Assembly (NCBI GenBank): GCA_019635575.1
Contig: JAHBZF010000013.1
Coordinates: forward strand, 1-44,683
Reading direction: 5' to 3'
DNA from: Pseudolabrys sp.
Lineage (GTDB): Bacteria; Pseudomonadota; Alphaproteobacteria; Rhizobiales; Xanthobacteraceae
DNA: 44,683 nucleotides
Each line of letters begins with the position of its first letter. Position 1 is the first letter of the stretch. Shown here in pieces: positions 31,773-39,016 of the stretch. A model generated the notes under the pieces. The model did not search any database. It was not told the origin of the DNA and saw nothing but the letters and a program-made list of their open reading frames with translations. Both the position numbers and the translations under genes were made by a program.

Positions 31773-33107
31773 TCACATATATTTTTTCTGTTGGAAGGCG
31801 CGGAATTCATCCGCTTCGCGCAGCAACGCCTCTTCATCGAACGTCTGTATTTTTCCGTTCCGGACCACCACCCGGCCGTCGATGACGACATGGCGGGCGC
31901 GAATCCCCGCTCCGGCGAACACGATCTGCTGGTGCACGTCGTTGAGCGGGTGCAGGCGCGGATCATTTCCCTCGAACACGACGAGGTCGGCCTTCTGGCC
32001 GGGAGCGATCCTGCCGACATCCTCCATGCCGAACCGTGCCGCTGCCGTGCCGGTGGTCATGGCGAGGATATCGGGCGCGGTCGGCCGCGGACTGACCCCG
32101 GACGTTCCGGGCAGCAGGCTCGCCAGCTTCATCACCTCGAGCATGCTCTGGCTGTCGTTGCTGGCGGCGCCATCGGCGCCCAGCGTCACGGCAATGCCGC
32201 GCTCCAGCATCTCCGGGATCGGCGCGACGCCGCTACCGAGCCGCAGATTGCTCACGGGGTTGTGCACCACCGTGACATCGTGGCCGGCGAGCAGGCTGAG
32301 ATCCACGTCATCGACCCAGACGCAATGCGCCAGGCTCAACCGCCTGTCGAGCAACCCCAGGGAATCGAGATGCCTGATGCTCGAATGACCGTAGATTCCG
32401 TTGGCCTCATGGCGCTGCGATTGATTTTCGTCGACGTGCATCTGCATGAACAGATGACGGTCGGCCGCAATCTCCCCCACCCGCCGAAGCAGCGCGTCAG
32501 TGCAGCGGTGCGGCGCCGAGGGCGCCAGCATGACGGTGATCAGGCTGTCCGGATCATGCCACGTGTCGATCGCGGCACCGAGAAGTTCGGAAATATCGCC
32601 GCCCTTGTCCGTGACCCATGCGGGAACGGACCGGTCGCGCACCATGATCGCGACCGCGCACCGCATCCCCGCCTCGCGATAGGCTGCCACGGCCGCTTCG
32701 ACGGCCTCAAGCCGCATCGGCGTCTGCCGGAAGTGATCGACCACCGCCGTCGTTCCCGAATGCAGCATCTCAGCGCAACCGAGCAGCACCGCGACGCGAA
32801 TCTGCTCCGGGGTGAGTTGATCGAGCGGCGGCCAGACCGCGCCGATCCAGTCCTCATAGATGATGCGGTCGACGACGCCGCGCGCCAGCGTCTCCGGCGA
32901 ATGACAGTGCGAGTTCAACAGGCCCGGCATGACGATGCCGCCGGATGCGTCGAGGGTGTCGCCTCTGACATCGGAGCCGCCGGCCGAGGCGATCAGCCCG
33001 CCCTCGACCACCACATTCTCCCGCATCAGCACCCGCGTCGACGCATCGAGCGTCGCAACGATGCCATTGGCTACGGTCAGCGGCATGTTGCGAGTTACCG
33101 AGGTCAC
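31773..33107 (-). CDS. AtzB/TrzA/SAH-deaminase-type amidohydrolase
   Basis: 444 residues. Metal site: His67 and His69 (NSHCHSP), His224 with Glu227 (QMHVDEN), His261 (LAHCVWVDD), Asp312 (LGADGAASND), plus the family motif HNPVSNLRLGSG. These belong to the ATZ/TRZ group, which removes amino or alkylamino groups (or halide) from s-triazines, adenosine derivatives and other N-rings. The start is a GTG at 33107 overlapping the permease stop in GTGA; the ATG at 33086 is an alternative. Third gene of operon A. The exact substrate cannot be read from sequence. Confidence 0.88.
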   Translation of the reverse strand: MTSVTRNMPLTVANGIVATLDASTRVLMRENVVVEGGLIASAGGSDVRGDTLDASGGIVMPGLLNSHCHSPETLARGVVDRIIYEDWIGAVWPPLDQLTPEQIRVAVLLGCAEMLHSGTTAVVDHFRQTPMRLEAVEAAVAAYREAGMRCAVAIMVRDRSVPAWVTDKGGDISELLGAAIDTWHDPDSLITVMLAPSAPHRCTDALLRRVGEIAADRHLFMQMHVDENQSQRHEANGIYGHSSIRHLDSLGLLDRRLSLAHCVWVDDVDLSLLAGHDVTVVHNPVSNLRLGSGVAPIPEMLERGIAVTLGADGAASNDSQSMLEVMKLASLLPGTSGVSPRPTAPDILAMTTGTAAARFGMEDVGRIAPGQKADLVVFEGNDPRLHPLNDVHQQIVFAGAGIRARHVVIDGRVVVRNGKIQTFDEEALLREADEFRAFQQKKYM

Positions 33108-33757
33108 GGGATAGCGAACCGCTTTTCGAGGCGGGAGACGAACCAGATCATCGGCAGCGTCATCATCAGATACATGAGAGCGACGCCGGCAAACGGGCTG
33201 AACGTGTTGGCCTTCCAGGTCATGACCTCGAGGCCGGACCGCAGCAGTTCGCTGAGCGCGATGGTCGAGACCAGCGCCGTATTCTTGAGCAGCGTGATCG
33301 ATTCATTGGTGATCGGCGGCAGCACACGGCGCACCACCTGCGGCAGGATGATCCGGCGCATCGCCAGGCCGTAGGACATGCCGAGCGAGCGCGCCGCGCG
33401 CATCTGTCCCCGGTCGATCGACTGGATACCGGCGCGGATGATCTCGGCCACATAGGCCGCGTTCGTCACCGCCAGCGCGATCACCGCGACGGTGAACGCG
33501 GACAACTGGAGACCGGCGGACGGCAAGCCGTAATAAAGGAACATCAGCGTGACCAGCAGCGGGATGCCGCGCATCGCGGTGGTGTAAGCCGCCGCCAGCT
33601 TGCTGGTCACCGGATTGGCCGAGACGCGGCCAAGCGCCACGAACAGGCCGAGCGCCAGACCGATCGCCACCGAGATGATGGTGAGTTGAATGGTCAGCCA
33701 GGCGCCGCCGAGGAGCGCGGGGATCGCTTCAACGAAAATATCCCACTGGAAATCCAT
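33104..33757 (-). CDS. ABC transporter permease, HisM/GlnP type
   Basis: 217 residues with about five hydrophobic helices. It has the amino-acid permease start (LLGGAWLTIQLTIISVAIGL) and the EAA loop (YVAEIIRAGIQSIDRGQMRA, ARSLGMSYGLAMRRIILPQV) that contacts the ATPase. Only one permease is present, so it probably works as a homodimer. GGAGGG lies 5 bases before the ATG. It follows the barbiturase-family gene after 75 bases that contain a hairpin, and overlaps the next amidohydrolase by 4 bases. Confidence 0.94.
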   Translation of the reverse strand: MDFQWDIFVEAIPALLGGAWLTIQLTIISVAIGLALGLFVALGRVSANPVTSKLAAAYTTAMRGIPLLVTLMFLYYGLPSAGLQLSAFTVAVIALAVTNAAYVAEIIRAGIQSIDRGQMRAARSLGMSYGLAMRRIILPQVVRRVLPPITNESITLLKNTALVSTIALSELLRSGLEVMTWKANTFSPFAGVALMYLMMTLPMIWFVSRLEKRFAIP

Positions 33758-33780
33758 AACCGCCCTCCGTTGGCCGTCAC

Positions 33781-33803
33781 GCCGCCCCGCTATGCGAGGC
33801 GGC
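33781..33803 (-). other. Hairpin between barbiturase-family gene and permease
   Basis: GCCGCC-C-CGC, loop TAT, GCG-A-GGCGGC: nine pairs with one C/A mismatch. It lies in the only sizeable gap of operon A's first half. No T-run follows, so partial termination or protection of the upstream mRNA is more likely than full termination. Confidence 0.45.
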
Positions 33804-33832
33804 GCCCCACCCGAATTGTTCCAACCCGGACG

Positions 33833-34927
33833 TCACTCACCTGCGTCGATGATAGCAATAACCGGGCCACCGCCATGCGGTCCCTGGTGCATGGCGTCGA
33901 CCGAGACGAACACCGCCGGGTCGCCGATCGCCGCCGCCGCGACGCCGCCCACCGCCGCCTTGGAATGGCGATGGTGATGCACATCGGAATCGTCGAGCAT
34001 GATCTGCCGCCGCCCGCGCAGCTTCGCGCGGTGGTCCGCCTCGCACTTCATGAAGCAGTTGACCAGCTTGCCGTTGAGATCGCTGGCGCGCGGACGCTCC
34101 GGCAGCGACAAGCCCGCATCGCGGATCGCGTCGTAGATGCCGTCGATGTCCAGCGCGTCCTTCATCACGCTATGACCGATCTTGTAGCGCCCGCCGGCGC
34201 CCGCCTTGTTGCCGAGCAGCACGATCTGCGCGCAGTCGAGCTCCACGCCCGACGAGCACGACGCCACCGAGGAATACAGGTCGAGATTGCGGCAGATCTC
34301 CTCCGCCTTCGGCATCGAAATCTCGCCGAGCGCGACGGCGATGCCGAGGCCGGTGGTGCCGTTCGACACGCCCATCGATTCATGCACCTCGCAGAACACG
34401 TCGTGGCCGCGCGACTTCGCATCGTGGATCGTGTCGATGGTCAGCAGCGGCGTCTTGGTCTGGACGTAGTGCACGTCCTTCGGATCGGTGATGCCGGCGT
34501 CCTTCATGGCGCGGCGCACGCCTTCCGCCACCTTCTCCACCATCGCCGGACGGCCGATGTCTTCCGGCAGGATCTGCGGGCTCAGCGCCGTGCCGAGCAC
34601 CAGCCGCGGCGCATTCCCGCTGGCCTTCTTCTTCGTGCGCGCGAACACCGTCGCGTGCGGGGTGATCACGCCGTCGCAGCCGCCCGACCACACCATCGGC
34701 ACCTGGCGGATGTCTTCCTCGCTGCGCGTGCCGTGCCTGGCCAGCACCGCGCGGAACGCCTGGTCGGCGAGAATGCGGGTGAAATCGTTGACGCCGCCGT
34801 TGCCTTCCGTTTTGCCGATAACGGCCACCACCTCGTCCGCCGCGAACTGGCCCGCGCGGATGCACGCCTCCAACCCGGAAGCGTCGGCAACACTCTTGAT
34901 CTCAACCTTGGCGACTTCGATGGTCAT
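33833..34927 (-). CDS. Ring-opening amidohydrolase, cyanuric acid hydrolase/barbiturase (AtzD/TrzD) family
   Basis: 364 residues from the ATG at 34927 (AGGA 8 bases upstream), the normal length of this family. Three homologous units each show the expected Lys and Ser: Lys39 ([10 protein letters not shown]) with Ser81 (VWSGGCDGV), Lys158 (VQTKTPLL) with Ser226 (ASCSSGVEL), Lys294 (CFMKCEADH) with Ser342 (FVSVDAMHQ). The end [13 protein letters not shown] is typical. Family members open cyanuric acid to carboxybiuret or barbiturate to ureidomalonate; which applies here cannot be decided by eye. First gene of operon A, behind operator copy 1. The neighbouring molybdenum hydroxylase favours a barbiturate-type substrate made by oxidation of a pyrimidine. 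Confidence 0.92.
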   Translation of the reverse strand: MTIEVAKVEIKSVADASGLEACIRAGQFAADEVVAVIGKTEGNGGVNDFTRILADQAFRAVLARHGTRSEEDIRQVPMVWSGGCDGVITPHATVFARTKKKASGNAPRLVLGTALSPQILPEDIGRPAMVEKVAEGVRRAMKDAGITDPKDVHYVQTKTPLLTIDTIHDAKSRGHDVFCEVHESMGVSNGTTGLGIAVALGEISMPKAEEICRNLDLYSSVASCSSGVELDCAQIVLLGNKAGAGGRYKIGHSVMKDALDIDGIYDAIRDAGLSLPERPRASDLNGKLVNCFMKCEADHRAKLRGRRQIMLDDSDVHHHRHSKAAVGGVAAAAIGDPAVFVSVDAMHQGPHGGGPVIAIIDAGE

Positions 34928-34955
34928 TGCGCAATCCTGTTCCACAAACAACATC

Positions 34956-34981
34956 GTCGTCGCGCGGTGCGCGCGGACGAC
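34956..34981 (-). other. Leader hairpin of operon A
   Basis: GTCGTC (34956-34961) pairs with GACGAC (34976-34981), and GCGC with GCGC inside, with one bulged G and a 5-base loop. It lies between operator copy 1 and the barbiturase-family start codon, so it would be in the 5' leader RNA. Confidence 0.4.
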
Positions 34982-34988
34982 CTCATGG

Positions 34989-35057
34989 CAATCCTCAAAA
35001 GATATGCCGTGAGTGTCCAACAGTGTTTGCTTATGTGCACATCGGCAAATCCGATCC
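34989..35057. promoter_or_regulatory. Shared LysR-type operator/promoter element, copy 1 (operon A)
   Basis: A 69-bp block that aligns without gaps to 42853-42921 (56 of 69 bases identical by my count; 40 of 44 from TGTCCAACA onward). It contains TGTCCAACA, then TGTTTGCTTAT and the inverted repeat ATCGG-CAAAT-CCGAT (35041-35055), which fits T-N11-A. On the minus strand TTGGAC (complement of 35015-35020) could be a -35, which puts the repeat centre near -63, where LysR-type proteins normally bind. It lies between operon A and the divergent gene at 35140. Confidence 0.75.
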
Positions 35058-35139
35058 TCGGATTCCCTGCATTGTGCGATGCGAAAACAAGGGTGCCGCG
35101 TCAGGTCACGCTGCCGCCAAGAGCAGCACATGTCCCGGC

Positions 35140-35904
35140 ATGATTGCAATCAATAGCGAGCCGCGCGATGAAGCACCTGCGATCCTCGCGATGGCCGGAT
35201 ACATGCAACAGAACAGCGAACGCGAGCAAACGGAACCGGTGTCGGTGGTCATCGGCCTGACGACCGCCCCCCGTTCTCGCGACGATATCGTCGGCCCGAC
35301 GGTGCGGATCGAACCATCCTCGCGCAAGCCGCTGCGGCTCAACAATGCCGGCCTCAACCTGCACGGCAAGACGGATGCGGCCGACGCGTTCGCACGGATC
35401 AGGGAGTATCTTCTGGCGCTATGCGGACCGTGGTCGCGACAGCACCATGCGTTTCTCGACGCCTATTTCACGTTCATCGACGCACAATGCGAACAGCATC
35501 GTGCGGAGTTGAACGACGCGCTCGCCGCGTTCGGATCGGTCTACCACTACCGCGATTTCCGGTTCTCCGCGTGGGTTCCGCTGCCGCTGGCCGTGGTGAA
35601 CACATCCGGCGAGCAATCCTTACCGCGATCCGATTTTCTGTTCTGGTCCGGCATGGAATTCATCGCCGTCGAACTGTGCGGCCACACCTCTCGCTCAAAC
35701 GCCCGCGCTCGCGATCTCGCGCTGTTGCAACAGGCGGGCATCAGGATTGTCGACATTCATCTCGGTGCGTTGCGTGCCAACCCCGACGCGCTATTCACTT
35801 CGGTATTTCCGGCGGAATTCTCCCGCTTCTGGGCCGGCGAGCGCTTCCCGAGCGGCCCGGTGAAACCGGGCAACGCCCGCTTCGTCCTCACCCCGCAGTC
35901 TTAG
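35140..35904 (+). CDS. Uncharacterised protein divergent from operon A
   Basis: About 254 residues from the ATG at 35140; starts at 35191 or 35203 are also possible and none has a good Shine-Dalgarno. I do not recognise the protein. The middle is helical and aromatic-rich ([39 protein letters not shown]). The C-terminal part ([20 protein letters not shown] followed by [19 protein letters not shown]) vaguely recalls the DUF559/Vsr-like nuclease fold, with D...ExC where ExK or ExD would be expected, so catalysis is doubtful. Its last 4 bases overlap the end of the convergent LVIVD gene. Codon use looks like its neighbours. Confidence 0.65.
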   Translation: MIAINSEPRDEAPAILAMAGYMQQNSEREQTEPVSVVIGLTTAPRSRDDIVGPTVRIEPSSRKPLRLNNAGLNLHGKTDAADAFARIREYLLALCGPWSRQHHAFLDAYFTFIDAQCEQHRAELNDALAAFGSVYHYRDFRFSAWVPLPLAVVNTSGEQSLPRSDFLFWSGMEFIAVELCGHTSRSNARARDLALLQQAGIRIVDIHLGALRANPDALFTSVFPAEFSRFWAGERFPSGPVKPGNARFVLTPQS

Positions 35905-37133
35905 ATATCGGCCTCCAGGATATAAAGGCCACCGGTAAACCGGTCGGCCGCATAGACGATCTGTTGCTCGTCAACGTAGACGTCATTGATCTGCGCCGCG
36001 CCAGCGGGCGAGCCCCTCGGTGCTTCCGGCACGAAGTGAGCGATTTCCGTCGGCTGCAGTGGATCCTCAATGTTGTAGACGCGCACGCCACCATTGAAGA
36101 TCGCCGAGAAGATGATCGTTTCGGAGCGAAACGACGGACCCGGCCGGTTCTCGTGCAGATTGTGCGAGCCGAACCGGCCGCCGCGCTGGGCAAACTCCGC
36201 CACCGGCGGCATCGGCAAGGTGCCGATCGGCACCGGGTTATCTTCCTTGCGGAGATCGACAAGCCAGGTGAGCTTCGGCCAATCCTCGCCACCGTCACGC
36301 ACGCATTCGTCGGAGATCACCAGCAGGTCGCGCTCGATCAGCGGCAACACCGTGTGCATGAAGCCGTTGAACGGCGGCGACGGATTCCACTGCGAGACCG
36401 GCTTCGGCCGGCTCATGTCGGAGATGTCGAGAATGACCATGCCGCCGTCGAGATAGGCCACATAGGCGCGATCCGGACGCTCCGGATACACGTTCGTATT
36501 GTGCGCGCGAAACCCGCTGTCGAATTTCGGATGCCGTGGCGGCGGCGGTGCATCGTCGCCCTCGCGCGTGCCGGGCAACCACCATCGGCCGACCTCAAAC
36601 GGCTTGGTGGGATTGGCAACATCGATGCAGCGATAGAACTGACAATCGAGCCGGTTGCGCGGAACGAAATCCGGCGCGCCGCCGGCGAAGTGGATATAGC
36701 GTCCGTCCACGAACCAGACCTGATGCACGCCCATCGAGTGCGGCCCCGAACAGTCGAAAAACGCGATGGAACGCGGGTTTTCCGGCACGCTGACATCGAA
36801 CAGCTCGATCCCCGCCGGCTCGAGGCCGTGGCCGGGATCACCGAGCCCCTTGGGCCCCAAAGTCTGATAAGCGACCGCGAGGATATCGCCGACGAGGTCG
36901 AGCGAATTGGAACGGACCTTGTTGTGTGGCAGATCGGTCTGCACGATGACGCGCGGATTCTTGAGATCCGTCACATCGACGCCGGTGAAATTCTTCGGCG
37001 GCCCCTCATGTGCCAGCCACATGATGCGTCGGCCGTTTGGCGCCGTCTGGATGATCATACCCTCGCCGATGCCGCCGAACCCGCGCAGCGGGTCCTGGCT
37101 GATCAGGCGCATGTTCTTGATCGACGAAGTCAT
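35901..37133 (-). CDS. LVIVD-repeat beta-propeller protein, operon B copy
   Basis: 410 residues from the ATG at 37133 (AAGGGA six bases upstream; an adjacent ATG at 37136 is also possible). Cytoplasmic, no signal peptide. Blades are marked by GVDVTDLKNPRVIV, IELFDVSVPENPRSIAF, CIDVANPTKPFEVGRWW, MVILDISDMSRPKPVSQW and VRVYNIEDPLQPTEIAHF. Six histidines (H42, H70, H137, H211, H260, H324) align with those of the operon A protein in shared contexts such as GxHxxxxxDGRY and HTxLP. About 40 residues longer, mostly in loops. Last gene of operon B, after the COG0523 GTPase. Confidence 0.85.
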   Translation of the reverse strand: MTSSIKNMRLISQDPLRGFGGIGEGMIIQTAPNGRRIMWLAHEGPPKNFTGVDVTDLKNPRVIVQTDLPHNKVRSNSLDLVGDILAVAYQTLGPKGLGDPGHGLEPAGIELFDVSVPENPRSIAFFDCSGPHSMGVHQVWFVDGRYIHFAGGAPDFVPRNRLDCQFYRCIDVANPTKPFEVGRWWLPGTREGDDAPPPPRHPKFDSGFRAHNTNVYPERPDRAYVAYLDGGMVILDISDMSRPKPVSQWNPSPPFNGFMHTVLPLIERDLLVISDECVRDGGEDWPKLTWLVDLRKEDNPVPIGTLPMPPVAEFAQRGGRFGSHNLHENRPGPSFRSETIIFSAIFNGGVRVYNIEDPLQPTEIAHFVPEAPRGSPAGAAQINDVYVDEQQIVYAADRFTGGLYILEADI

Positions 37134-37150
37134 CATCTGTCCCTTATTTC

Positions 37151-38122
37151 TCAGGTGCCGAGAGCGGCATCCATGGCTTTCTGCAGATCCGGCATGCACG
37201 GATCGTTACCGATGAACACCAGCCGGGTCTCTCGCGCATCATCCGGCCAATGATCGAGCACGGCCGGCGGATAAAGCGTTTTACCGACACAATGCAGAAC
37301 CACGGGACCATCGGCACCTGTGATCCTCACAAACCCCTTCACGCGCAGGATGCCATCTCGAAGCGAGAGCAGTGATTGCAGCCACGCCGCCAGCTCGCCC
37401 CACTCCACCGGATCGGTTCGCCGCACGGCGCTCGACGTGAAATGACTTTGGCCATGCGCGTGATGATGCGCCGCCACGACCGAAACGGCCGTACTCGCCC
37501 GCGCATGGGCGGCTCGCAGCAGGGCATCCGGGTCGATCCGGTCGCGCCGCACATCGTGGATCGCGGCGACCGGGTTGATGCCGGATACCAGAGCGCGCAC
37601 CGCGTCGACCTGCTCGTCCGCAACAAGGTCCGTCTTTGTGATCAGCAGACAGTCCGCAAGCGCAATCTGCCGCTGAACCTCCTCGAACCGGGACAGGTTC
37701 TCCACCACATTCACGGCATCGACTGTCACCAGCAGGCCCGCCAGCGTGAACGTGCGCAGCAATTCCCGATCATCCAGCAGCGTGGACAGGATCGGACCTG
37801 GATCGGAAACGCCGCTGGTTTCGACGATCACACGGGAAAAATGCGGAATTTCATTCAGATCCCGGCGCGAACGCAACAGCAACAGCGTGTCGCGCAGATC
37901 ACCCCGGATCGAACAGCAGATACAACCGCTGCTCAGCAGGATCGGGTCGTCGATCGCGGTCTCGATCAACGCATGGTCGACTGCGACATCGCCGAACTCG
38001 TTGACGATCACCACGGCATCCTTGAAACGCTCGTCAACAAGAACCGCGTTCAGAAGCGTGGTCTTGCCGCTTCCGAGAAATCCGGACAGCACCGTGACCG
38101 GAACAGGCCCTGCTTCAACCAC
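37151..38122 (-). CDS. COG0523 (CobW/ZNG1-like) metallochaperone GTPase
   Basis: 323 residues from a GTG at 38122. The ORF extends to a TTG at 38188, but that would make a 30-base perfect hairpin (38145-38174) coding; starting after it gives the usual short N-terminus before PVTVLSGFLGSGKTTLLNAV. Walker A is residues 14-21, the metal-binding CxCC motif is at 67-70 (SSGCICCSIRGD), followed by ETSGVSDPGP and the TKTDL guanine motif. A His-rich loop (AAHHHAHGQSH) may bind metal. COG0523 proteins deliver zinc, cobalt or iron to client enzymes. The island contains several metal-dependent amidohydrolases and the LVIVD proteins as possible clients. Confidence 0.88.
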   Translation of the reverse strand: MVEAGPVPVTVLSGFLGSGKTTLLNAVLVDERFKDAVVIVNEFGDVAVDHALIETAIDDPILLSSGCICCSIRGDLRDTLLLLRSRRDLNEIPHFSRVIVETSGVSDPGPILSTLLDDRELLRTFTLAGLLVTVDAVNVVENLSRFEEVQRQIALADCLLITKTDLVADEQVDAVRALVSGINPVAAIHDVRRDRIDPDALLRAAHARASTAVSVVAAHHHAHGQSHFTSSAVRRTDPVEWGELAAWLQSLLSLRDGILRVKGFVRITGADGPVVLHCVGKTLYPPAVLDHWPDDARETRLVFIGNDPCMPDLQKAMDAALGT

Positions 38123-38144
38123 TCTCTCGTCCGCTATCCGTTCC

Positions 38145-38174
38145 GAAAGCGACCGGGCATGCCCGGTCGCTTTC
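38145..38174 (-). terminator. Perfect 30-nt palindromic hairpin after the operon B binding-protein gene
   Basis: GAAAGCGACCGGGCA (38145-38159) and TGCCCGGTCGCTTTC (38160-38174) are perfect inverted copies. It lies 31 bases after the binding-protein stop and 23 bases before the GTPase start. On the minus strand only TTTC follows, so it is likely a partial terminator or an mRNA-stabilising stem that raises binding-protein levels above downstream genes. Confidence 0.65.
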
Positions 38175-38204
38175 TTGTTCGCAATCAACTTTCACGCCGC
38201 GGGC

Positions 38205-38999
38205 TCAAAACCACTTCTTGTCGAGCTTGTCCAGGAATCCTTCCTTCTTCAGATCGGCGAGGTGCTTGTTGATCTCGACCCGGAGATCGTCGTCTTCCTT
38301 TCGGATACCCACGGCGATAACCGCGGTGCGCCAGACCTTCGTCAGCTCCAGGCCATCCGACAATCCCTTCATGTTGTAGCGGATCGACGGCAGCGGATTG
38401 ACCACCGCATCGACGCGCTTGTTCTCGAGATCCTTCAAAGCCAGCAGGATCGTGTCGTAGGTTTTCACTTCCTTCACGCCGGGGATGTTCTCGCGCACGA
38501 ACACCTGACCGGATGTACCGATCTGCACGCCGACGACCTTGCCGTTCAAGTCCTGCGGCTCGGCGATCGCGACGCCCTTCGGCTTCGCCGCGCCGATACC
38601 AGCGTCATAATAACTGTCGCTGAAGCCGATCTGTTCCTCGCGCTGCTTGGTCCGGGTCAAGCCCGTGAACAGCGCATCGACACGGCCGGATTTGAGCGCG
38701 GCGACGATGCCCTTGAAGTCGATTTCCTGCCACTGGATTTTGACGTTCATCCGCTTGGCAATCTCGTCGGCAAGATCGATGTCGTAACCGACTGTCTTGC
38801 CGTTCACGACATACTCGAACGGCGCATAGGCCGCCGAAGTCCCGAGGGTGATGGTGCCCGTCCGCTTGATCTTCTGCAGGGTCGTCTCCGCGGACGCGGG
38901 ACCTCCCCATGACAGCGCCGCCGCCGTGATCAAGAGCCCGGCAGTCGTCAGAAAAGCCCGTCGTATCGCACCTGCACGCATGTTGTTGTCCTTTTGCAT
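38205..38999 (-). CDS. ABC substrate-binding protein, family 3, operon B copy
   Basis: 264 residues from the ATG at 38999, preceded by a very strong GGAGGAGGAACA. A signal peptide with RR (MRAGAIRRAFLTTAGLLITA, cleaved near ASA-ETT) leads to TITLGTSAAYAPFEYVVNGK, VGYDIDLADEIAKRMNVK, FKGIVAALKSGRVDALFTGL and EVKTYDTILLALKDLENKRV. It resembles the operon A binding protein and probably feeds the same permease and ATPase with a second ligand, because no other permease is present in operon B. Located 17 bases after the molybdenum subunit gene. Confidence 0.92.
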   Translation of the reverse strand: MQKDNNMRAGAIRRAFLTTAGLLITAAALSWGGPASAETTLQKIKRTGTITLGTSAAYAPFEYVVNGKTVGYDIDLADEIAKRMNVKIQWQEIDFKGIVAALKSGRVDALFTGLTRTKQREEQIGFSDSYYDAGIGAAKPKGVAIAEPQDLNGKVVGVQIGTSGQVFVRENIPGVKEVKTYDTILLALKDLENKRVDAVVNPLPSIRYNMKGLSDGLELTKVWRTAVIAVGIRKEDDDLRVEINKHLADLKKEGFLDKLDKKWF

Positions 39000-39016
39000 T
39001 GTTCCTCCTCCTGTTG

